From Shewanella pneumatophori (GTDB lineage: Bacteria; Pseudomonadota; Gammaproteobacteria; Enterobacterales; Shewanellaceae), in NCBI RefSeq assembly GCF_023283895.1, contig NZ_JAKILB010000022.1, forward strand, positions 1-42,657: a DNA stretch of 42,657 nucleotides, given 5' to 3'. The position numbers were made by a program, and so were the translations under genes. This document shows positions 1 to 9,909 of the stretch, one piece after another. Position 1 is the stretch's first letter, and every line of letters starts with the position of its first letter. The notes beneath the pieces are model-generated. The model was not told the DNA's origin. It did not search any database and saw nothing but the letters and a program-made list of their open reading frames with translations.

Positions 1-1
1 G

Positions 2-3000
2 GGCACAACTGTGACGCTCACGCTCACAGATAGCGCAGGCAACATTCAGCAAGTGACTGGCGTGACCGTTAATGCTGACGGCTCTTACTCGATTGATGGC
101 GTTGATATTTCTGGTCTGGTTGATGGTGATATCACGGTTAACGCCAGCGCAGATGATCGCAACGGTAATTCTGTAACAGACTCAGCGACGGATAACTTAG
201 ATACTACAGCCCCTATAATTCCTACCGTCACCATACTCGACGATAACGCTATTATTGGAGCTAATGAGTATGTAAACGATGGCTGGTTAAATTCAGGAGA
301 ATTAGCATCTGGCGGCAGCGGCGTTCAACTTCAGGTAAATGTAAATCATGCCGAATTAGATGACGGTGGTTTTGTTACGTTAACGATAACAAATGGCGGT
401 ATCAACTCAATAGTGACATTAAGCCTTAGCGATACTGGTGAACTTGTCGTTAGTGGCTCATCAAGCACTGCAAGCACTAACTTTGATTACGACAACGGTG
501 TTATTACTTGGAGCGAAAACACTCCTAGTGAAGGACAAGAGATTTCAGTCAGTGCAACACAAACCGATGAAGCGGGCAATAGCTCAACTACTGGAAATGA
601 TACTGCGGCAGTAACAACCGTCGACGCTGTAGATGATGCTCTAGATAGCTCATTTAGCGCAAGTGCCAGTTCTGCAGACAACTGGGGAACCGAAAACGGC
701 ACTCAAGTTAATCCATTATTTACCATTAGCGCTCTTAATGCCGATGGTACAACTGGCGTAGTAAACTACTCTTCCGATGCGAATAAGTTAGGTGTTTCTG
801 GTAACCCAAGAGACGATAATAGTGGTGGAGTTGAGCAACTGCAGTTTGATTCAAGCACCGGAGAATCTGAAGCTTTAGTCTTTGAATTTAGTGGCTTAGC
901 AAATACTGCAACCTTTAACGTAAGTAATATGCTATCTGGCGAAGAAGGCGGTGAACAAGGTGTAGTAAAAGCCTATTACAAAGGTGAGCTTGTTGCTATG
1001 ACAGTATTTAAAACTGAAAATAGTAACAGCGGTGAATTCACTATTAACACCGGTGACTTCGTATTTGATAAGTTAGTATTTGAGGCCACTTATACTGTAG
1101 ATGAAGAAAATGGAATAGGTCTGGGCGGTGATTCTTCTGATTATTATCTCACTTCAATTGAGGTCTCAGGCCAAGGGCTGGGTGAAGATGCTCTTATTGT
1201 AGAAGAGGACCAATCTCTCACTGTAACCGCTGCTGACGGTCTATTGACTAATGATTCTGATCTGCAAGATCATGACTTCTCAATAACCAATGTTAATGGT
1301 ATCGATTTTGGTCAGAACTCAAGTGTAGATATCACTTTTGCCAACGGAGCTACTGCAACAGTACATGCTGATGGTAGTTATACCTTTAACTCTAACGGCG
1401 CATACGATTATCTAACCGCAGGGCAACGTGCAGAGCTCGAATTTAACTACACCATTACTGATGAATATGGCGCAACGGATACAGCAACAGTAACGATTAA
1501 CATTATTGGTGTCGATACTCCACCAGCTGTATTAGACAGTGATCTGAGTGGTATTGAAGATACTTCTCTTATATTGCAGTGGGACGACTTTTCAATTTCC
1601 GATGTCGATACTTCCAAAGCCGAACTATCAATTCAAGTCAGCCAACTTCCTAACAGCCAGAATGGCACTTTAGAGTATTTCAATGGCAGCAACTGGGTTG
1701 CTGTAACATCGCAAGTCTTACTAACCTCAGCAATGTTTGACTCAGGCCATGTGCGCTTTACCCCTGCAGGTGACCAAGCAAATGGTAACGATAATGCTAC
1801 AGGAGTTGGTAACCAAGGTGGTGCTCTAGCTGACTTTGAATTTGTAGTAACTGACGGTATCTCTGTGAGTGATACCGCAACGATGACGATTAATATCGAT
1901 GCCAGAGCCGATGCCCCAACACTTACAGCAAGCACAGGTAATATCGAGTGGGTTTACAAAATTGTTAATAATCAGCCCCCAACAGATAATGTAGCTGTTG
2001 GTGATAATATTTTAGACGCCAATATCGAAGCAATAGAGGCTGGCCGAACAGCTACTGCGCAAGTAGATACCAATACTTATTTAAAAGGTGTTGATAACGA
2101 TACCAACGATCTATCAGGAAACTCAGGTGATGATGTATTTATTGGCGGTAATTTTGCCGATAAATTACAAGGAAATGCCGGTAATGATGTCTTCTTTGGC
2201 GGCGGTGAGAATGACGCGATTTATGGCGGAGAAGGCATCGACACTGCCGTTTATAGCGGTAACTTTGCTGAATATACCATTACAAATCATGTCGATCATT
2301 CCCATACCCCTTATTTATTGGTCGAAGACAGCTTAAGTCGAGATACTAGCGCCATAAGTACAGGCACTCTTGATGCAGGTGATCACCTCTATCGTATCGA
2401 ACGACTAATGTTTGCTGACGGGATCTATACCGTTAATCCTGATGGCAGCCTGACCCAAGTAAAAGTCCAAGAAATTGAGCTTGATATACAAGCTGATTTA
2501 GTTGATGTCGATGGTAGTGAAGCAATTTCAAATATCACCGTAGAAGGTGTACCAGAGGGCGTATATCTATCTGCGGGGACTGATTTAGGCAATGGCACTT
2601 GGTCGCTTACTGCACAAGATTTGACTGATTTAAAGATAGTAGTGGATGAGTCATATACTGGCGACAAAGAGTTTACCCTTGATGTTAGTGCTACAAGCAC
2701 AGAATCAAGCAATAACAATGAAGCAAGCTCTAGCATAACTTTAGACGTTTCATTGCGAGACTATAGTTACACCACAGGTACAAATGGTGATAACGATATT
2801 GATGGCACTGACAATCACGACATCATTGTCAGCGATACCTCTGGCATTCAAATCGTTCAAGGTGAAAACTATAACATTGCCTTTATTTTAGACTCATCAG
2901 GCAGTATGGGATCTCGTGCCGTTGATACCGCAAAAGAGCAATTAATAGAAGTATTTAAAGTCCTACAAGCCTCCGCTTCAGGTCAATACTCCGGCACTGT

Positions 3001-4189
3001 TAATATTGCAGTTATTGATTTTGATGGCTCAGCTAGCTTAAGCCTTTCACTAAATATCAATGATTTAGATATAAACGCTTTAATAAATAGCGATAATGAC
3101 GCCTGGGACGCTATTTTAGATGGAGGTTGGACTAACTATGTTGATGCATTCACTACTGCAACAAACTGGTTTAGCAGTGACATAGTAACCGCTAATCCTG
3201 GCAATAATATTACCTACTTCATTACAGACGGTCAGCACAATGGAGGTGGTGATCAACATGGCGCATTTGACCTATTAAACGCAGTATCTGAAGTAGAAGC
3301 TGTTGGTATAAAGCAAAATATTGATGCTACAGATTTAGTTGCTTACGACAGTGACGGTCTTGTTAGAGCTAAAGTTGATGTCAGCAACTTATCCAGCGTA
3401 ATTTTGGGTTCAGAAACCAATTTAATCCCAGGTGATGACCAATCAAACGGTGCTCAAGGTAACGACATTATCTTTGGTGACTTGACTCAGTTTAACGGTA
3501 TTGATGGTCAGGGCTTCACTGCATTGCAAGCTTTGGTTGCCCAAGAAACGAATACCAATGAAGCTGATGTATCGGTACAAGATATCCACGACTTTATCAC
3601 GGCTAATCCTACAATGCTTGATATCGCCAATATTAATGATGGTGCGGATACCTTAGCCGGAGGTGAAGGTGATGACATTCTGTTTGGTCAAGGAGGTAAC
3701 GATCTCCTCATTGGCGGAGATGGTTCTGACACCTTAATCGGTGGCTTAGGTGACGATACCTTAACGGGTGGCACAGATGCAGACACCTTCATCTGGACTG
3801 CAACTTCTGTAGACGGCACAAATACGACCGACCATATAACCGATTTTGATTTGGCAGAAGACAAGCTCGACTTGAGCGATATTTTACAAGGCAACTCAGT
3901 TAGCGAGCTTCTACCTTTCATCGAGTTTACAGACGTAAATGGCTCAACCAGTATCAATATCGATACCGACCAAAACGGTAGTTTCGATCAACATATTGTG
4001 CTCGATGGTGTTGATCTGTTTGCCCAATTTGGTAGCGATGAATCCGACATCATTTCTGGTTTACTTGGAAGTAATGGTGATGGCCCTTTAATTGTGAGCA
4101 ACTCTTCTGGAGAACCTCTAGTTCAGGCTGTTAACACACCAGATCCACTTGATGAACTAATAAATCAAAATGGAATAAACATACCATAA
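2..4189 (+). CDS. bpfA: Large RTX adhesin, C-terminal part (BpfA/LapA-like; 5' end outside window)
   Basis: The reading frame is open from the window edge, so this is a partial gene; about 1,395 C-terminal residues are visible. Numbering below counts from the GTG at 11. In order there are: an Ig-like repeat ending in the DTTAP motif (about 1-70), further Ig/cadherin/VCBS-like segments (about 70-640), a first block of glycine/aspartate-rich RTX calcium-binding repeats (about 695-750), a von Willebrand A domain (about 955-1140), a second RTX block (about 1205-1255), and a type I secretion C-terminal region. The vWA domain has a complete MIDAS metal site: D961-x-S963-x-S965, T1041 and D1073. By family knowledge this is a giant cell-surface biofilm adhesin, secreted by type I secretion and held in the outer membrane by an N-terminal plug that LapG-type proteases cleave. 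That N-terminal part is not visible here. The downstream transporter, protease and receptor genes support the call. Confidence 0.93.
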   Translation, partial: GTTVTLTLTDSAGNIQQVTGVTVNADGSYSIDGVDISGLVDGDITVNASADDRNGNSVTDSATDNLDTTAPIIPTVTILDDNAIIGANEYVNDGWLNSGELASGGSGVQLQVNVNHAELDDGGFVTLTITNGGINSIVTLSLSDTGELVVSGSSSTASTNFDYDNGVITWSENTPSEGQEISVSATQTDEAGNSSTTGNDTAAVTTVDAVDDALDSSFSASASSADNWGTENGTQVNPLFTISALNADGTTGVVNYSSDANKLGVSGNPRDDNSGGVEQLQFDSSTGESEALVFEFSGLANTATFNVSNMLSGEEGGEQGVVKAYYKGELVAMTVFKTENSNSGEFTINTGDFVFDKLVFEATYTVDEENGIGLGGDSSDYYLTSIEVSGQGLGEDALIVEEDQSLTVTAADGLLTNDSDLQDHDFSITNVNGIDFGQNSSVDITFANGATATVHADGSYTFNSNGAYDYLTAGQRAELEFNYTITDEYGATDTATVTINIIGVDTPPAVLDSDLSGIEDTSLILQWDDFSISDVDTSKAELSIQVSQLPNSQNGTLEYFNGSNWVAVTSQVLLTSAMFDSGHVRFTPAGDQANGNDNATGVGNQGGALADFEFVVTDGISVSDTATMTINIDARADAPTLTASTGNIEWVYKIVNNQPPTDNVAVGDNILDANIEAIEAGRTATAQVDTNTYLKGVDNDTNDLSGNSGDDVFIGGNFADKLQGNAGNDVFFGGGENDAIYGGEGIDTAVYSGNFAEYTITNHVDHSHTPYLLVEDSLSRDTSAISTGTLDAGDHLYRIERLMFADGIYTVNPDGSLTQVKVQEIELDIQADLVDVDGSEAISNITVEGVPEGVYLSAGTDLGNGTWSLTAQDLTDLKIVVDESYTGDKEFTLDVSATSTESSNNNEASSSITLDVSLRDYSYTTGTNGDNDIDGTDNHDIIVSDTSGIQIVQGENYNIAFILDSSGSMGSRAVDTAKEQLIEVFKVLQASASGQYSGTVNIAVIDFDGSASLSLSLNINDLDINALINSDNDAWDAILDGGWTNYVDAFTTATNWFSSDIVTANPGNNITYFITDGQHNGGGDQHGAFDLLNAVSEVEAVGIKQNIDATDLVAYDSDGLVRAKVDVSNLSSVILGSETNLIPGDDQSNGAQGNDIIFGDLTQFNGIDGQGFTALQALVAQETNTNEADVSVQDIHDFITANPTMLDIANINDGADTLAGGEGDDILFGQGGNDLLIGGDGSDTLIGGLGDDTLTGGTDADTFIWTATSVDGTNTTDHITDFDLAEDKLDLSDILQGNSVSELLPFIEFTDVNGSTSINIDTDQNGSFDQHIVLDGVDLFAQFGSDESDIISGLLGSNGDGPLIVSNSSGEPLVQAVNTPDPLDELINQNGINIP

Positions 4190-4201
4190 CAAAGAAGATA
4201 C

Positions 4202-4229
4202 AAGTGATCTGTAGCAAAACAGGTCACTT
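4202..4229 (+). terminator. Hairpin between adhesin and transporter genes
   Basis: An 11-bp stem (4202-4212 with 4219-4229, one G-U pair) and a 6-nt loop lie 12 bp after the adhesin stop codon. Only a short, interrupted T stretch follows (TTGTT), so it looks like a weak or partial terminator, or an RNA-stability hairpin, that could lower transporter expression relative to the adhesin. Function is inferred. Confidence 0.5.
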
Positions 4230-4280
4230 TGTTCGATACTTCCATAATAAATAATAAAATCTTAAGGATAAGACTCTAAG

Positions 4281-6458
4281 GTGTCTGCTTCAGAATCTAA
4301 GAAAACTGAGCAGTGGACGATCTCAGCCTCACAACGTGTAATGGTTGATCCACTGCTAGATAGTTTAGTCTTACTCACCGAATATTTCGGTAGCCCCTGC
4401 TCTAGCGATTCCCTTGCAGCTGGTTTGCCAATGCAGGGGAATATACTCACGCCTGAGTTATTACCTCAAGCTGCAAGCCGCGCAGGACTTGCTGCTAAGC
4501 TATCTCGTAAAGGGCTGAATGAAATATCAGCCATTATGTTGCCTTGCATTTTATTATTAAAAGATCAGAAGGCATGCCTATTACGCGAACTCGACATCGA
4601 AAAAGATCGGGCTGTCATTCAACTACCTGAAACCGGTGGTGAAGAAACCTTATCCATTGAAGCACTAGAAGCGCTATACGTTGGCTACTTGTTCTTAGTG
4701 AAACAAGAATACCGTGGCGACATGGGCTTAGATGTTCATTTACATGAAAGTAAAACCCATTGGCTTTGGCAAACCGTTAAAGACTCTGCGCCCATTTATC
4801 GTGATGCACTTATCGCATCCGTGCTAGTTAATCTGTTTGCGTTAGTTTCACCACTTTTCATTATGAATGTGTACGACAAAGTGGTGCCAAACCTTGCCTT
4901 TGACTCATTATGGGTTCTAGCCATTGGTGCAGGTATCGCTTACATATTCGATCTAATAATGCGCCAATTAAGAAGCTATTTAATTGATGTCGCTGGTAAA
5001 AAGGTCGACATAATCGTCTCATCCAAACTATTTGCTAAAGCCATTGGTATCCCGCTTGAAAAGCGCTCTCCCAGTGTTGGCGGCATGGCTAAACAACTTG
5101 GGGAATTCGACAACATTCGCGACATCCTCACTTCAGCGACTATTACAACATTAGTTGATCTACCCTTTGCGTTATTTTTCTTATTTATCATTTATATTGT
5201 TGCAGGTGATCTGGCACTCATTCCATTTTTAGGTAGCATTATCATTATTGGTTACACCCTGATAATGCAGCCAAAATTGAAAGCCGCAATTGATGAAAGT
5301 AATAAGTTTTCCGGCCTCAAACATGGTCATTTAATTGAGTCGTTAGCCTCTATTGAATCGATTAAGTCCAGCGGTGCTGAAGGCTTAGTACAAAAGAGTT
5401 GGCAACAGATGATAGGCCACACAGCTAACTGGCAGCTGAAGTGCAAAAAAATCACCACATCCGTAACCAATATGGCCACGTTCGTTGTGCAAACATCAGT
5501 GATATTTGTGGTGATTTTAGGGGTCTACCGAGTCTCTGAAAACGAAATTTCTATGGGTGGTATTATTGCTGCGGTGATTTTATCTAGCCGCGCCATATCG
5601 CCTATGGCTCAGCTTGCTGGGCTAATGACACGCGGCAATCAAACCGCAAGCGCTCTGCGTCAACTCGATGAGTTAATGACTCAAGAAGATGAGTTTGAAA
5701 ATAAAGGCCATTTAGTTAGCCGACAACGTTTACTCGGCCAGATCTCAGCCCATCATGTAGGGTTTAGTTACCCTGATTCTGAGCGCCCAATACTCCACCC
5801 GTTATCAATCAATATCGCTCCTGGTGAGCGTGTTGCAATTATTGGCCGCAATGGTTCAGGAAAAAGTACCTTAGCAAAACTGCTTGTTGGCTTATATCAG
5901 CCAACACAAGGTAGCTTAACCTATGACGGGCTCGACTCCGCGCAAATCCACCCTAGCGACCTTAGAAGAAACTTTGGTTATCTCCCTCAAGATCTCACCC
6001 TCTTTCACGGCACTATTCGTGACAATATTTTGTTCGGAACTCGCCAAGTTACCGAGCATCAACTGATCAGAGCGGTACAACTTTCAGGGGTTAATTTATT
6101 TACCAACTTAGAAGCAGAAGGCTTAGATCAACAAGTCGGTGAAGGCGGCAGAGCATTATCACGTGGCCAACGACAAACCATTTCTTTGGCACGTGCAACC
6201 TTGAATGATCCACCAGTATTGTTGATGGACGAACCAACAGCCAGCTTAGATGCCCGCGCAGAAAAGCAGTTTATCAATGCTATGCATAATGTGAGTAAAG
6301 ACAGAACCTTATTACTTATCACCCATAAGATGCATTTACTTAATCTTGTTGACCGCATTATAGTGCTCGACCGAGGACACATAGTTGCAGATGGCCCTAA
6401 AGCTGATGTGCTGAAAAAACTCAACGAAGGTTTGTTAGCAGGAGCCGCTAAAAAATGA
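4281..6458 (+). CDS. Type I secretion ABC transporter with C39-like domain (LapB-like)
   Basis: 725 residues, the usual length for LapB-type exporters. It should form the inner-membrane ATPase/permease that exports the upstream adhesin. An N-terminal C39-peptidase-like domain (about 20-145) has no recognisable catalytic Cys motif, as in C39-like domains that bind substrate without cutting it. The membrane domain spans about 165-450. The ATPase domain has Walker A at 522-530 (GRNGSGKST), Walker B ending D650-E651 and the H-loop His at 682. The signature motif reads LSRGQ at 626-630 instead of LSGGQ. Start is a GTG with a weak upstream AAGGA; no better start lies nearby. The stop overlaps the next gene by 4 bp (ATGA), which implies translational coupling with the HlyD-type adaptor. 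Confidence 0.93.
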   Translation: MSASESKKTEQWTISASQRVMVDPLLDSLVLLTEYFGSPCSSDSLAAGLPMQGNILTPELLPQAASRAGLAAKLSRKGLNEISAIMLPCILLLKDQKACLLRELDIEKDRAVIQLPETGGEETLSIEALEALYVGYLFLVKQEYRGDMGLDVHLHESKTHWLWQTVKDSAPIYRDALIASVLVNLFALVSPLFIMNVYDKVVPNLAFDSLWVLAIGAGIAYIFDLIMRQLRSYLIDVAGKKVDIIVSSKLFAKAIGIPLEKRSPSVGGMAKQLGEFDNIRDILTSATITTLVDLPFALFFLFIIYIVAGDLALIPFLGSIIIIGYTLIMQPKLKAAIDESNKFSGLKHGHLIESLASIESIKSSGAEGLVQKSWQQMIGHTANWQLKCKKITTSVTNMATFVVQTSVIFVVILGVYRVSENEISMGGIIAAVILSSRAISPMAQLAGLMTRGNQTASALRQLDELMTQEDEFENKGHLVSRQRLLGQISAHHVGFSYPDSERPILHPLSINIAPGERVAIIGRNGSGKSTLAKLLVGLYQPTQGSLTYDGLDSAQIHPSDLRRNFGYLPQDLTLFHGTIRDNILFGTRQVTEHQLIRAVQLSGVNLFTNLEAEGLDQQVGEGGRALSRGQRQTISLARATLNDPPVLLMDEPTASLDARAEKQFINAMHNVSKDRTLLLITHKMHLLNLVDRIIVLDRGHIVADGPKADVLKKLNEGLLAGAAKK

Positions 6459-7837
6459 GTAAGCATTTAACTACCCATGATTTAGAGATGGTTGATGATG
6501 TATATGGGGCCATGATGACCGACGCCCCAACAAGTCACAGGCTCACAATATGGGCGCTATCAGCGTTAGTTGTTACGTTTCTTCTCTGGGCCTATTTCGC
6601 AGAGCTAGATCAAGTCACAACCGGCATGGGCAAAGTGATCCCTTCCTCTCAAGTACAGGTCATTCAAAGTCTTGATGGCGGAATTTTGCAAGAAATGTAT
6701 GTCCAAGAAGGCCTTATTGTAACTAAAGGCCAGCCTCTTGTGCGTATCGATGCAACGCGCTTTCAATCAGATTTTGCTCAGCAAGAGCAAGAAGTTAATA
6801 GCTTACTCGCCAATGTTATTCGCCTTAAAACCGAGCTTAATAGCATTACTATTTCAGGGATTAGCAATGACTGGCGCGAGCAAGTCAAAATCTCGCCGCA
6901 AACATTAATATTCCCAGCAACACTTGAAGAAACTGATTCTGAGTTAACCCGACGTCAGCGAGAAGAATATGTTGGCCGCCTAGATAATCTCAGTAACCAA
7001 CTTGAAATCCAGGCACGACAAATCCAGCAACGTAATCAAGAAATCCAAGAGCTGGCTTCAAAAATTAAAACCTTAACCACAAGTTACCAATTAGTTTCTC
7101 GAGAACTAGAGCTTACTCGTCCACTGGCAGAGAAAGGTATTGTGCCTGAAGTTGAGTTACTCAAGCTGCAACGTGTGGTTAACGATATTCAAGGCGAACT
7201 CGCTTCGTTGCGCTTGCTACGACCAAAAGTTAAATCAACCATGGATGAAGCGATTTTAAAACGTCGAGAATCAGTATTGATTTATGCCGCTGATAGCCGC
7301 GCACAACTTAATGAAATGCAAACCAAGCTTTCTCGTATGAACGAAGCTCAAGTTGGTGCACAAGATAAAGTCAGTAAAGCAGAAATCACCTCTCCGGTGA
7401 ATGGCACAGTTAAAACTGTACATATCAATACACTCGGCGGTGTCGTCCAGCCCGGTGTCGACATCATTGAAATCGTACCTTCTGAAGACAAGCTGCTAAT
7501 CGAAACTAAAATTATTCCCAAAGATATCGCCTTTTTACACCCCGGCTTACCAGCAGTTGTAAAGGTCACAGCTTATGACTTTACTCGCTATGGCGGCCTC
7601 AATGGAGTGGTGGAACATATCAGTGCTGACACCACCCAAGATGAAGAAGGCAACAGCTTTTATATTGTAAAAGTTAGGACTGAGTTTTCTAGCCTAACCA
7701 AAGACGACGGTACCGAAATGCCGATAATACCCGGCATGTTAACCTCTGTTGATGTGATTACAGGGCAAAGATCCGTTTTAGAGTACATACTTAATCCAAT
7801 ATTGCGGGCTAAAGACACAGCGCTTAGAGAGCGCTAG
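6455..7837 (+). CDS. HlyD-family periplasmic adaptor of type I secretion (LapC-like)
   Basis: 460 residues, typical of HlyD/LapC membrane-fusion proteins. It has a short cytoplasmic N-terminus, one transmembrane segment at about 28-48, a lipoyl/barrel-sandwich half (GGILQEMYVQEG, about 75-95), a long helical hairpin region (about 125-310), the second lipoyl half (about 315-350) and a C-terminal beta-barrel. It should bridge the ABC transporter to the AggA outer-membrane channel. The ATG overlaps the transporter stop codon in an ATGA, so the two are co-translated. It is followed after 30 bp by the TolC-type gene with its own strong ribosome-binding site. Confidence 0.94.
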   Translation: MSKHLTTHDLEMVDDVYGAMMTDAPTSHRLTIWALSALVVTFLLWAYFAELDQVTTGMGKVIPSSQVQVIQSLDGGILQEMYVQEGLIVTKGQPLVRIDATRFQSDFAQQEQEVNSLLANVIRLKTELNSITISGISNDWREQVKISPQTLIFPATLEETDSELTRRQREEYVGRLDNLSNQLEIQARQIQQRNQEIQELASKIKTLTTSYQLVSRELELTRPLAEKGIVPEVELLKLQRVVNDIQGELASLRLLRPKVKSTMDEAILKRRESVLIYAADSRAQLNEMQTKLSRMNEAQVGAQDKVSKAEITSPVNGTVKTVHINTLGGVVQPGVDIIEIVPSEDKLLIETKIIPKDIAFLHPGLPAVVKVTAYDFTRYGGLNGVVEHISADTTQDEEGNSFYIVKVRTEFSSLTKDDGTEMPIIPGMLTSVDVITGQRSVLEYILNPILRAKDTALRER

Positions 7838-7867
7838 GCCCGATAAAACGACCAGGAGGGGTTAACA

Positions 7868-9289
7868 ATGGATAGCAGTAAAATACGGCAGCTCAAACGC
7901 AGTGCTCTAGCACTTGCCGTTAGCACGCTGATAATACCGGCTTCCGCTTATAGCCAAACACTAGAGCAGGCCGTTGCACATACTTTGGATACCAATCCAG
8001 AAATTCGGATTGCTTTTAACCGCTTTAAAGCCCGTGAAGAGCAAGTCAATCAAGCTATCGCGGGATATATGCCAACTGTTGATATCAGTGCTGGTTATGG
8101 TTGGGAGCAAACTAATAGCCCATCAACCAGACGTCGCGCAGGCGATGGTGAAGTCGATGATGATGGCGTGATTGAACTCGAACGTGGTGAAGCTGGCTTC
8201 AGTATCAAGCAAATGCTGTTTGATGGCTTTTACACAAGTAGCGAAGTTGACCGTTACAGCTTTGAAGCAAGTGCTGAACAATGGGCGCTATTTGCCGCTG
8301 CAGAAGATATGGCGCTCGATGTTGTCAACGTTTATATCAATTACATTCGTAGTGAACAGGTACTGGTTTTAGCCGAGAAGAACCTCGAAAGCCACAAAGA
8401 AATCTACGATCAAATTAAGCAACGTACAGACTCAGGTTTAGGCTCAACAGCTGACTTATCACAAATTACCGGCCGTTTAGCTCGAGCAAATGCAAATGTC
8501 ATTTCTGCTCGTAATAACTTTTACGATGCTAAGTCACAGTTCATTCGCGTGGTAGAGCAAGAGCCGGAAGATATGATAGTTCCAGTTCCCGATGCAGACA
8601 TGCTACCTGCCGACCTCAGTACTAGCATCATGTTAGCGCAAGAAAACCACCCTATTCTCAAGTCGGCTTCTAGTGATATCAATGCTGCAAAAAATGAGAA
8701 AGATTCAGCTCAATCAAACTACTACCCTAAGCTCACTTTAGAATTGGATGGTAACTGGAATAATAACCTTGATGGTGAGGATGGTATTTCTGGTAGCGGC
8801 ATTTTCCAAACTGATGTTGGCGGACACAATAACGATCTCGTCGCTATGGTACGTTTAAAGTACAACCTGTTTTCAGGTGGTCGAGATCTCGCCCGAGAAA
8901 AGGAAGCGGCGTATAAGATTGGTGAAGCCAAAGAGATCCGCCAACGTGCTCACAGACAGGTTGTTGAAGGTGCAAATTTAGCCTGGAATGCCTACGAGTT
9001 ACTGACACCGCAAAAAATGTACATTCGCGATCACGTAATTGCCGCAAAAGACACTCAAGTTGCCTACAGCCAACAGTTTAACTTGGGCCAACGCAGCTTA
9101 TTGGATCTACTCGATACTGAAAATGAGCTTTTTGAAGCTAGAAAAGACTACTTAGAATCTGAGTATGACGAAATTATTGCCCAATACCGCGTGCTAAACG
9201 CCACTGGCCAATTACTTGATTCTTTACGTGTGACCAGACCTGATGTTTGGCAAGGTGAGCGAGACTATGAAGGAGGAGTCCCACAATGA
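7868..9289 (+). CDS. aggA: TolC-family outer-membrane channel (AggA)
   Basis: 473 residues with a Sec signal peptide (basic start, hydrophobic stretch about 12-25, cleavage near ASA/YSQ at about 27-30) followed by two outer-membrane-efflux-protein repeats. The visible repeat features are the AxNPEI-like opening and the paired long helices. It provides the outer-membrane exit duct for the adhesin. The ATG is preceded by AGGAGGGG, a strong ribosome-binding site. The stop overlaps the next ATG (ATGA). The symbol aggA follows the Shewanella auto-aggregation/biofilm nomenclature for the TolC-like gene next to bpfA; it is assigned by context and family. Confidence 0.93.
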   Translation: MDSSKIRQLKRSALALAVSTLIIPASAYSQTLEQAVAHTLDTNPEIRIAFNRFKAREEQVNQAIAGYMPTVDISAGYGWEQTNSPSTRRRAGDGEVDDDGVIELERGEAGFSIKQMLFDGFYTSSEVDRYSFEASAEQWALFAAAEDMALDVVNVYINYIRSEQVLVLAEKNLESHKEIYDQIKQRTDSGLGSTADLSQITGRLARANANVISARNNFYDAKSQFIRVVEQEPEDMIVPVPDADMLPADLSTSIMLAQENHPILKSASSDINAAKNEKDSAQSNYYPKLTLELDGNWNNNLDGEDGISGSGIFQTDVGGHNNDLVAMVRLKYNLFSGGRDLAREKEAAYKIGEAKEIRQRAHRQVVEGANLAWNAYELLTPQKMYIRDHVIAAKDTQVAYSQQFNLGQRSLLDLLDTENELFEARKDYLESEYDEIIAQYRVLNATGQLLDSLRVTRPDVWQGERDYEGGVPQ

Positions 9290-9891
9290 GAACCTTATTA
9301 ATCCTATTAAGTATCGCCATATTGGGCGGCTGCTCAATGCGCGATATAGTGACAATGGACCAACCTACCGTACAGGTTAATGACCTAAGTGACATAGACC
9401 ATGATGGTGTGATTGTCGCCAGAGAACGCTGCACAGACACAGTGTTGGGTGCGAGTATTGATAATTATGGTTGCGGTCAAATTAAGCCAATTAATGAGCG
9501 TCAAGAGTTAAAAATCCTCTTCGCCAATGACTCATACTACATCGACCCTATGTATTACCCTCAAGTGGAAGTTATTGCCGTATTTATGCGTGAATTCCCA
9601 AATACAGAAGCGGTAATCGAAGGCCATTGTAGTAAAACGGGTAGTCACGAACATAACCAAACCTTATCGCAAAATCGAGCTAACGCAGTAAGTTCTTTGC
9701 TATCCGAGCGCTTTGGTATTGATTCAGACAGGCTCAGTGCTATAGGTTATAGTTTCGATAGACCTATCGACCCCACTCATACTGCTGCTGCACATAAAGT
9801 GAATCGCCGAGTGATCGCTGAACTAACCGGTGATGACACAACTGCAGATATGAAGTGGCATATCTATACCGTAGACGAAGAAGTTAAGTAG
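9286..9891 (+). CDS. OmpA-domain lipoprotein of the adhesin operon
   Basis: 201 residues. The N-terminus is a lipoprotein signal with lipobox LGGC (Cys16). After it comes a short acidic stretch (DIDHDG) resembling a thrombospondin type 3 calcium loop, then an OmpA/MotB-type peptidoglycan-binding domain (about 70-190) containing the typical NRANAV and GYSFDRP-like segments. It probably anchors to peptidoglycan near the AggA channel. The gene overlaps aggA by 4 bp and has AAGGAGGAG just upstream, so it is tightly coupled. A role in adhesin export or surface retention is inferred from its position only. Confidence 0.9.
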   Translation: MRTLLILLSIAILGGCSMRDIVTMDQPTVQVNDLSDIDHDGVIVARERCTDTVLGASIDNYGCGQIKPINERQELKILFANDSYYIDPMYYPQVEVIAVFMREFPNTEAVIEGHCSKTGSHEHNQTLSQNRANAVSSLLSERFGIDSDRLSAIGYSFDRPIDPTHTAAAHKVNRRVIAELTGDDTTADMKWHIYTVDEEVK

Positions 9892-9909
9892 GAGTTGTAA
9901 CGGAGCATC

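Noticed and set aside
487..3957. Several open frames on the minus strand inside the adhesin gene
   Set aside because: They are by-products of the repetitive, biased codon use of the adhesin; none has a start signal or family likeness.
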